A stretch of DNA of 8,518 nt, taken from positions 1 to 8,518 of the forward strand of contig CAMZKZ010000005.1 of the NCBI GenBank assembly GCA_947311645.1, read 5' to 3'. The number at the start of each line of letters is the position of its first letter. The first letter of the stretch is position 1. Shown here piece by piece: positions 1-5,312 of the stretch. The notes under the pieces were generated by a model. That model was not told the DNA's origin. It ran no database searches and worked only from the letters and a program-made list of their open reading frames with translations. Source of the stretch: an uncultured Candidatus Altimarinota bacterium. Its GTDB lineage: Bacteria > Patescibacteriota > Gracilibacteria > CAIRYL01. The position numbers and the translations under genes were made by a program.

Positions 1-445
1 CTAGTGTTAAATCTCCTGTTAGTTGATTACTACCTAAATATAAATAAGTTAAATTTGTTAAATTTTGTACTGGTGTCAAATCTCCTGTTAGTTGATTAAC
101 ACCTAAATGTAAATAAGTTAAATTATCTTTTAATTTATCCATTTCAGCTTGTGCTGGTAGTGGACCTACAAGATTGTTCTCTCTTAAATCTATTTGTGTA
201 ACATTTCCTCCACTCACTGTAATACCTTTCCAGTCAGTAACTGCTCCAGTTCCCCAGTTAGTGTTATCTGCCCAGTTGTCTCCATCTGTGGAGTTATAAA
301 GTGCTTCTAGAGCCTCACATTGTATTTGTGGTACTCCTGTTGTAGCTTCATCTGTACAGTCTACTGATAGTGTAGATGCAGCAAATGTGCTAGATATATT
401 AAATATTCCAAATAGAATAGTTAATAACAAAATATTCTTTCTCAT
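1..445 (-). CDS. Exported leucine-rich-repeat protein (N-terminal part, cut by window edge)
   Basis: Reading the minus strand from the ATG at 445-443 gives 148 open codons running off the left edge. Residues 1-22 form a signal peptide (MRKN, a hydrophobic stretch, then STFA), so the product is exported. Residues ~44-85 resemble the LRR N-terminal cap seen in bacterial and plant LRR proteins: EALYNSTDGDNW, then NWG, then DWKGITV and a first LRR strand, VTQIDLRENNLVGPLP. From ~109 there are regular 23-residue repeats of the form NLTYLxLGxNQLTGDLT. C30 and C43 may pair as a disulphide. LRR domains generally bind proteins or glycans, so a surface-binding or adhesion role is likely, but the ligand is unknown and the C-terminal anchor is outside the window. 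The start is chosen because it gives a complete signal peptide; no Shine-Dalgarno precedes it. The family call is firm, the function is inferred. Confidence 0.85.
   Translation of the reverse strand, partial: MRKNILLLTILFGIFNISSTFAASTLSVDCTDEATTGVPQIQCEALEALYNSTDGDNWADNTNWGTGAVTDWKGITVSGGNVTQIDLRENNLVGPLPAQAEMDKLKDNLTYLHLGVNQLTGDLTPVQNLTNLTYLYLGSNQLTGDLTL
4..125 (-). repeat. Near-identical 69-nt tandem units encoding LRRs
   Basis: The DNA repeats with a 69-nt (23-codon) period: the unit starting at position 4 recurs at 73, with only a few substitutions over about 48 nt. This codes for successive LRR units of the minus-strand protein. The array continues beyond the left edge, so copy number is unknown. 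Confidence 0.8.
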
Positions 446-731
446 ATCTTTATTGTTAAAATAAAATAAAATAGTAATGTAAATTACATAGCAAGATGAT
501 ATCATTATTATTTTAAAAAAAACAAGATTTAAGTTATTTGCGAACATTCAAGGTTATATTAGGTCACTTTGTAAATCATTATCAATGTATGCCCCCTTCC
601 CCTTGAACGACCCAATAACTTTCATTGTAAAGCAATATTTTTTATTAATTTGACAACACTTTTCTTTCTTTATATGTTATTCTTTCCATACCACTTTGAT
701 TGTAGAACTTTCAAAACATTTTAAAAAATAT
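446..731. other. Divergent non-coding region between LRR gene and CoA-transferase remnant
   Basis: No convincing coding sequence lies here on either strand. It holds a rightward promoter (650-678), a 13-nt perfect palindrome ATGTAAATTACAT at 477-489 that falls in the leader or promoter of the leftward LRR gene, and a 10-nt palindrome ATGATATCAT at 496-505. A C-rich patch (C5TTC4, 592-602) stands out against the AT-rich background. I see no tRNA or structured-RNA pattern. The LRR gene must be transcribed from this region, but no good minus-strand -35/-10 pair is visible. Confidence 0.6.
650..678 (+). promoter_or_regulatory. Sigma70-like promoter facing the CoA-transferase/GNAT locus
   Basis: A perfect -35 TTGACA (650-655) is followed after 17 nt by TATGTT (673-678), which matches the -10 consensus at four of six positions. 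Transcription would begin near 685, leaving a leader of roughly 45 nt before the ATG at 732. Expression is not shown, but this is the best promoter match in the window. Confidence 0.5.
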
Positions 732-884
732 ATGAAAAATATTTTTTCTGATATCACTATAATAGACTGTACACAAGTTTTTAGTGGACCATTTGCTACT
801 CGACATTTTGCCGATTATGATGCAACAGTAATAAAAATAGAGCCTATTGATGGGGATAGTAGTAGGAAATTTCCACCATTTTAA
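732..884 (+). pseudogene. N-terminal remnant of a class III (CaiB/BaiF) CoA-transferase
   Basis: The ATG at 732 opens only 50 codons before TAA at 882-884. The peptide matches the extreme N-terminus of family III CoA-transferases (formyl-CoA transferase, CaiB, BaiF type). It shows ITIIDCTQVFSGPFATRHFAD, then the typical V-I-K-I-E-P, GD, R and PPF series. Full enzymes are about 400 residues and carry the catalytic Asp well downstream, so this piece alone cannot be active. A TTG at 696 is in frame but adds residues with no family match, so 732 is preferred. The family's C-terminal section appears immediately afterwards in the +1 frame (883-1005), so roughly 250 or more central codons are missing. 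I infer an internal deletion plus a 1-nt frame change. Removing one T from the TTTT at 879-882 would join the two pieces in frame. Confidence 0.7.
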
Positions 885-1647
885 AAAAACAATAGAACTA
901 AAATTCTCAAAATATTCATCAGAAGAGATTATTGAATTGTTACAAGAAAAAAATATTCCATGTGCAAAAATCAATACAATGCTTGATGTAATAAATGATG
1001 AAGAAAATTTTACACTCAATCTTCTTTCAAAAGAATATAAAAAAGGAGTAGGAGAATTTGTTGTTTCAAACGGAGGAATAACTTTTAAAGATTTTAAACA
1101 AAAAGAAATAATTTTTATTGCAGTAGAAAATAATAAAGTCTGTAGTTTTGTAAGTTTTTCACCATATGAAATATGCGATAATACCAAACTACATAATAAT
1201 TTTTTTATTTGTACACTCCAAGCTACTCATCCTAAACATAGAAGAAAAGGATATATTTCTATTCTCACAAAAAAGGCAGAACAAAAAATATATAAAACGA
1301 ATAAAAATGTATCATTTATAGGGTTTTCAAATAATTATGGAATTCAAATTGATAAAAAATCTAAAACAATAGCATATAAAATAATACATCAATTTACTTC
1401 TGTACGCATTCCTTCTTGTTATTTTTCATCTCTTTATTCTGAAAATATTTCATTTGCAGAAATAAAAGCACCACTCAATAAAATAAATATTTTTAATGAT
1501 ACAACTCAAAAAAAAATTGCAACCGTTATATATTCTAAAAATAAATATACAATAGATATTTACAATATTTTATATTATGAAACAAATATTGATAAAAAAA
1601 ATATTTTTACATATTTATCACAATTTGCTCGAGAACAAAAAAAATAA
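847..1647 (+). CDS. GNAT-type N-acetyltransferase with CoA-transferase C-terminal remnant at its front; probably decayed
   Basis: The open frame begins at TTG 847 (ATG at 850), but its first ~12 codons overlap the preceding fragment and are probably not real coding. From 883 to ~1005 it reads as the C-terminal part of a class III CoA-transferase: SSEEIIELLQEKNIPCAKIN, then T-M-L-D-V-I-N-D, matching the family's 'L..aGiPcapVnt..evl.Dp' segment. From ~1105 it becomes a GNAT fold: a strand IIFIAVENNKVCSFVSF, then motif A with HPKHRRKGY (1228-1254, acetyl-CoA pyrophosphate-binding R-x-x-G; the usual following Gly/Ala is Ile). Next come the segment FIGFSNN and a C-terminal extension of ~100 residues. 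The frame stops at TAA 1645-1647 directly after an A8 run, and GNAT-like C-terminal sequence continues in the next frame to 1730. The acceptor substrate is unknown. It could be a functional short GNAT using an internal start, but the broken front and tail argue for decay. Confidence 0.6.
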   Translation: MMGIVVGNFHHFKKTIELKFSKYSSEEIIELLQEKNIPCAKINTMLDVINDEENFTLNLLSKEYKKGVGEFVVSNGGITFKDFKQKEIIFIAVENNKVCSFVSFSPYEICDNTKLHNNFFICTLQATHPKHRRKGYISILTKKAEQKIYKTNKNVSFIGFSNNYGIQIDKKSKTIAYKIIHQFTSVRIPSCYFSSLYSENISFAEIKAPLNKINIFNDTTQKKIATVIYSKNKYTIDIYNILYYETNIDKKNIFTYLSQFAREQKK

Positions 1648-1730
1648 ATATTTTTCTTACAATAAAATCTGAAGAAGCTTTGTTTTTAGATAATAAAAAT
1701 TGGAGATTGGAAACTGGAGATATTTTATAA
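1648..1730 (+). pseudogene. Out-of-frame C-terminal tail of the GNAT protein
   Basis: One frame away from the GNAT stop, the DNA stays coding-like to TAA at 1728-1730 and reads IFLTIKSEEALFLDNKNW, then RLETGDIL. A strand followed by a W-x-L-x-x-G-D ending is plausible for a GNAT C-terminus. Adding one A to the A8 run at 1637-1644 would fuse it smoothly to the upstream REQKK. It has no start codon of its own. This is therefore a displaced tail caused by a one-base deletion, a sequencing error in the homopolymer, or a slippage site. Confidence 0.55.
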
Positions 1731-1746
1731 AAATTGAAATTTTTAT
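1727..1746. terminator. Weak AT-only hairpin between convergent genes
   Basis: The perfect inverted repeat ATAAAAATT-GA-AATTTTTAT lies between the end of the rightward GNAT locus and the leftward pseudouridine synthase gene. It could act as a bidirectional terminator, but it has no G-C pairs and a very small nominal loop. A second A/T hairpin (TAATTAT and ATAATTA arms, ~1809-1832) touches the pseudouridine synthase stop. Position is the main support. Confidence 0.3.
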
Positions 1747-1829
1747 CTCTCTTTTTGATGAGTTATTTCCAAAATACCACCCTATAAATGTCTGTTAAGC
1801 CTAAATTTTAATTATTACAATTATTATAA

Positions 1830-2837
1830 TTAGCTATAAATATTTGTAATTTCTTTTGGAACTTCACTTTCTACATATATTTTTTTTCCTGTTTCTGGAT
1901 GAATAAATTGCAAAGAAAATGCATGCAATGCTTGGCGTTTCAACTTCCATTCTTTTTGTAATTCCCTATTCCATTTAAAATCACCATAAATTTGGTCTCC
2001 TGCAAGTGGATGATTATTCGATGCAAAATGAATTCTAATTTGATGCATTCTTCCTGTTTCCAATAACACTTCAACAAGAGATGCATCAAGATTTGGAAAA
2101 TATTGTTCTACTGTATAATGGGTAACAGAATCTTTGCCTTTTTCAGAATTAATAGAAATTTTTGTATATTTACTTCCTCCTCCTTGTGCGCGTTCTTCGC
2201 GTCGCGCAATTTTTTCTGTAATAGTTCCAGAATCTTTTAAAAATGCACCACGCACCAATGTTTTATAAATTTTTTGAATACCCCCTGTTTGCAATAAATG
2301 TATAATTTTTCGTAAAAATCCATCATTTTTTGCAACCATTACCAGCCCAGAAGTATCCTTATCTAACCTATGCACAAGTTTTGGCTCTGGAGCATTTGGG
2401 TTTTTTTGTCGTATGAGTGCCACACAATAATCTATTAATGAATGCCCATATTTAATTCCAGAACCAGGATGAACAGCTACTCCTGCAGGTTTATCAACAA
2501 TAAAACAAAATTCATCTTCATATAAAATTTTTGTTTTTTTCAATTTTGGATTTTTAAGAACTGAATCAAAATTTATATCTTTCTTTCTTTCTTTTCTTAC
2601 CCCAAATTCCGATGGCTGAAAAAATATTTTTATTTCATCTCCTTTATGCAAAGTAAGTGATTTTTCTATTTTTAATCGCTTTCCATCACGGAATACTGCT
2701 ATTTTTTTTGTTCGAAAAAATTTATGTCGCATTCCCCGCGGAACTTGTGGATAATGATGTTCAATATAGCGTTCACATCGAATCCCATCATCATTAGCCG
2801 TAATTACGATTGGAACATTTGTAGTCTCTTCTGTCAT
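1830..2837 (-). CDS. RluA-family RNA pseudouridine synthase (RluC/RluD-like)
   Basis: A 335-residue protein of normal family length that isomerises specific uridines to pseudouridine in structured RNA, most likely 23S rRNA, in the cytoplasm. Residues ~15-75 form an S4-like RNA-binding region (CERYIEHHYPQVPRG ... KKIAVFRDGKRL ... LHKGDEI). The catalytic domain follows: DKPAGVAVHPGSG at 115-127, the signature HRLDKDTSG at 156-164 with catalytic D159, and LLETGRMHQIRIHF plus HPLAGDQIYG at 258-285. RQALHAFSLQFIHP lies near the end. All core motifs are intact, so it should be active. Which uridines it modifies cannot be told from sequence. The S4 domain makes RluC- or RluD-type more likely than RluA-type, and no symbol is assigned. 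It lies 18 nt downstream of metG on the same strand, so the two are probably co-transcribed. It ends in TAG and has no Shine-Dalgarno. Confidence 0.93.
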   Translation of the reverse strand: MTEETTNVPIVITANDDGIRCERYIEHHYPQVPRGMRHKFFRTKKIAVFRDGKRLKIEKSLTLHKGDEIKIFFQPSEFGVRKERKKDINFDSVLKNPKLKKTKILYEDEFCFIVDKPAGVAVHPGSGIKYGHSLIDYCVALIRQKNPNAPEPKLVHRLDKDTSGLVMVAKNDGFLRKIIHLLQTGGIQKIYKTLVRGAFLKDSGTITEKIARREERAQGGGSKYTKISINSEKGKDSVTHYTVEQYFPNLDASLVEVLLETGRMHQIRIHFASNNHPLAGDQIYGDFKWNRELQKEWKLKRQALHAFSLQFIHPETGKKIYVESEVPKEITNIYS

Positions 2838-2855
2838 ATAAAATAAAATAGTTTT

Positions 2856-5129
2856 TTACCCTGTGAGTCCATATTTCTTTAAAAGCATTGTAAATTCTTC
2901 CATTGCATCTTTTGCCCATTGCTTTGTTGTTTCTGAAGTATTCACACTTTGAAAATACACAAAAATATTTTTATTTCCTTCTGTAATTTTTGATTCATCA
3001 CATTGTGCTGAATCAAATCGACATCCAATCACTGTTTTATCTTCTGTTGTAAAAAATGCATATTCTCCACGACGAAGCGGAATATTTTCTTGTGATAAAT
3101 GTTCTTTTCCAGGCATTGGAGTAAATACCTCATTTCCATTTATAAAATCGATAGATACACTTTCATCTAAAAACTCTACATCATGAGCTCCTGCAGAAAG
3201 CCCATGTTTCAATGAAACAATATTATATAAATCTACAATAGTATTAATATTGGGAAGCTTTCCATTTTTTTCTGCAAGTGTTCCAAGCATTTCTGGAGCA
3301 CATGGAAATTGATCTATAGAAAATCCTAAATCTGTTTTAATTTTATTTTGTAGTGCAACTCGTTCTTTCCATTCAGCATTATTTGTTCCCCCTTTTTCAA
3401 GCCAGTTTTTCACTTCTTGTTTCAGAAATTTTTGCATTCCTCTTGGAGTTTTTTTTACGGCAATAGCATTATATTGAGCACTTTCTGCATACATTCCCTT
3501 TTCTTGACACGCCTCAGAAAGAGTAAAATGTATTTTTTTTCCATTTGAAAATTGCGTATTGAGAGAACCCCCATCATTTTTTTCTACAGATGGTAAATGT
3601 AATTTTTCAATTCGTGGAAAAAGCATTTTGAGTTCTCCAAATGCAGAATTTTGTTTACATTCTGTACATGAATTTTGAAAAATATCTTCTATTTTTTGTG
3701 CTGTTTCTGGAAGAAATGCTGTTAATTTATCTGCAATCCATACCATAACATATAAAATATGAGTTAAGAATTTTTGTGTTTTTTCTGGATTTGTTGTGAT
3801 GAGTTCCCAAGGTTTTACCGTATTTATTTTCTGATCACAAAACTCTACTGCTTTAAAAATTTCTTCTAAAGCAGTATTAAAAATATACCCATTCATCGCC
3901 GTTTCTATTTTTTTATCCTGTTCTTCTAAAAATTTTGTAACACTTGGGCATAAATTTTCTGGTGTTGAAGGTGAAAAAACAGCACTTCTTTCACATAAAT
4001 TATATACACGAGAAACAAGGTTTCCTAATCCATTCGCAAGATGTGCTTGATAAATTTCTTCAAATCGAGATCGCGAAAAATCTGCATCTTTTCCAATTGG
4101 TACTTCTCGTAAAAGGAAATATCGTACTGCATCCGTTCCATATTTTTCCACTTCTCCAAAAGGATCAACCACATTTCCCAGAGATTTACTCATCTTATGT
4201 CCCTCGCTTGTTAAAAACCCATGAACAAAAATTTTATTCGGCAATTTTTCTTGAGCAGAAAGCAACATTCCAATCCAAATTCCTGCATGAAACCGTAAAA
4301 TATCTTTTCCTATAACATGCACCACTTCTCGCTCTTCTCTTTTCCAAAATCTATTAAAAAGATTTTCTTCTGTATTTTCTTCACTATCTTTATACCCTAA
4401 TGCAGAAATATAATTTGTAAGTGCATCGCACCATACATACATATTTTGTGAGTCGTCGTTTGGAATTGAAACTCCCCATGGCAATTTTTTTGATGGACGA
4501 GAAAATGAAATATCATGAAAGCCTTCTTTTGCCATTGTTAAAATTTCATTTTTTCGAAATGCTGGAACAATTTCCAATTCGTTTGTTTCTAACAATTCTA
4601 CAATTTTTTCAGAATATTTCGATAAATTAAAAAAATAATTTTCTTCAGAAATTTCTTCTGGAGGTCTTTTATGATTGGGACAATTGCCATTTTCATCTAA
4701 TTCTTTTTCAAGCATAAATGCTTCGCACCCATAACAATAATTTGCTGTATATGATTTTTTTTCTAAATCTCCTGCTTCAACTAATTTATTCCATAATGTA
4801 TGCACAGAAGGCCAATGTTTTTTTTGGTCTGAAGTACGAATAAAATCATCATTTGAAATATTTAAACATTTTCCTAATGCTCTAAATTTTGCAGAGTTTT
4901 CATCACATAACATTTGAGGTGTTATATTTTTCTCTTCAGCTGTTCGTTGAATTTTTTCACCATGTTCATCTGTTCCAGTAAGAAAAAATGTTTCTCGCCC
5001 ATTATATCTTCCCCATCGTGCAATAACATCTGCTTCAATACTTTCCATTGCAAAGCCAACATGCGGAGCACCATTTACATATGCGATTGATGTTGAGACA
5101 TACAAAGATCTATTTTTTTCCTTACTCAT
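2856..5129 (-). CDS. metG: Methionyl-tRNA synthetase with an unusual C-terminal B3/B4-like domain
   Basis: 757 residues. It charges tRNA-Met with methionine using ATP, in the cytoplasm. The class I Rossmann core spans ~1-355. The HIGH-type motif is HVGF (23-26, after YVNGAP), followed by FFLTGTDEHGEKIQ. One zinc knuckle is visible (C132, C135, C150, H153). The methionine-pocket region YVWCDALTNY lies at 231-240 and the KMSKS loop at 312-316. A helical anticodon-binding domain follows (~356-500, with KPWEL at 439-443) and closes with LFPRIEKL at 503-510. Most bacterial MetRS either stop near here or add an EMAP/Trbp111 tRNA-binding domain. This one has a linker and then ~225 residues (531-757) that read as a B3/B4 domain: PEMLG, then KLPNINTIVDLYNIVSLKHG (623-642), GAHD, and a GEYAFF strand. 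B3/B4 is the editing module of PheRS beta and also occurs free-standing. Synthetase identity is certain; the B3/B4 call is strong by pattern; an editing role is inference. Confidence 0.97.
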   Translation of the reverse strand: MSKEKNRSLYVSTSIAYVNGAPHVGFAMESIEADVIARWGRYNGRETFFLTGTDEHGEKIQRTAEEKNITPQMLCDENSAKFRALGKCLNISNDDFIRTSDQKKHWPSVHTLWNKLVEAGDLEKKSYTANYCYGCEAFMLEKELDENGNCPNHKRPPEEISEENYFFNLSKYSEKIVELLETNELEIVPAFRKNEILTMAKEGFHDISFSRPSKKLPWGVSIPNDDSQNMYVWCDALTNYISALGYKDSEENTEENLFNRFWKREEREVVHVIGKDILRFHAGIWIGMLLSAQEKLPNKIFVHGFLTSEGHKMSKSLGNVVDPFGEVEKYGTDAVRYFLLREVPIGKDADFSRSRFEEIYQAHLANGLGNLVSRVYNLCERSAVFSPSTPENLCPSVTKFLEEQDKKIETAMNGYIFNTALEEIFKAVEFCDQKINTVKPWELITTNPEKTQKFLTHILYVMVWIADKLTAFLPETAQKIEDIFQNSCTECKQNSAFGELKMLFPRIEKLHLPSVEKNDGGSLNTQFSNGKKIHFTLSEACQEKGMYAESAQYNAIAVKKTPRGMQKFLKQEVKNWLEKGGTNNAEWKERVALQNKIKTDLGFSIDQFPCAPEMLGTLAEKNGKLPNINTIVDLYNIVSLKHGLSAGAHDVEFLDESVSIDFINGNEVFTPMPGKEHLSQENIPLRRGEYAFFTTEDKTVIGCRFDSAQCDESKITEGNKNIFVYFQSVNTSETTKQWAKDAMEEFTMLLKKYGLTG

Positions 5130-5312
5130 AATGATATTAATATTAAATTTCTTCTATGATTTTTTATAATATACACTATAAAACAAAAAACCACTAGAAC
5201 AGAACGAGTATTTTTCATGAAAAAAACCCTTGTATTTTTAATAAGATAGTTGTAAGGTTATATGAATTGCATAATTCATTAATACAAATACATACTTCTT
5301 GCATACACAAAC
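5130..5312. promoter_or_regulatory. Divergent regulatory region between metG and the surface-protein run
   Basis: Both metG (leftward) and the exported-protein run (rightward) must start here. For metG, minus-strand -10-like hexamers TATAGT (complement of 5175-5180) and TATTAT (complement of 5166-5171) would leave a short leader, but no good -35 pairs with them. For the rightward gene, candidate -35 boxes are TTGTAT (5230-5235) and TTGCAT (5267-5272, with TACATA at 5289-5294); all are weak. A 14-nt palindrome TTTTTCATGAAAAA is at 5211-5224. No T-box-like or other riboswitch pattern is visible ahead of metG; the space is too short for a T-box. Confidence 0.45.
5262..5279. promoter_or_regulatory. 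Perfect 7-bp inverted repeat, possible operator or leader hairpin
   Basis: ATGAATT-GCAT-AATTCAT is a perfect inverted repeat with a 4-nt centre, ending 33 nt before the ATG of the first exported-protein gene. Its symmetry and place suit a repressor-binding site or a small 5' leader hairpin. In AT-rich DNA such repeats also arise by chance, so support is limited. Confidence 0.3.

Noticed and set aside
1..125. Regular DNA repeats at the left edge as a possible CRISPR array
   Set aside because: The period is 69 nt with the whole unit conserved and no unique spacers; it translates into standard LRR units in one open frame.
592..602. C-rich patch C5TTC4 as a G-quadruplex or ribosome-binding site on the minus strand
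   Set aside because: Only two G-runs are present on the minus strand and no minus-strand reading frame starts after them.
879..890. Programmed ribosomal frameshift at TTTTAAAAAAAC joining the CoA-transferase pieces
   Set aside because: Even a perfect frameshift would yield a protein missing most of the enzyme, including the catalytic region, so a deletion scar is simpler.
711..1187. 158-residue minus-strand open frame opposite the CoA-transferase/GNAT locus
   Set aside because: The plus strand carries recognisable protein families here, and the minus-strand product shows no domain or sensible composition.
3944..4630. Plus-strand open frames inside metG
   Set aside because: They lie opposite the conserved MetRS catalytic core and have no recognisable motifs.
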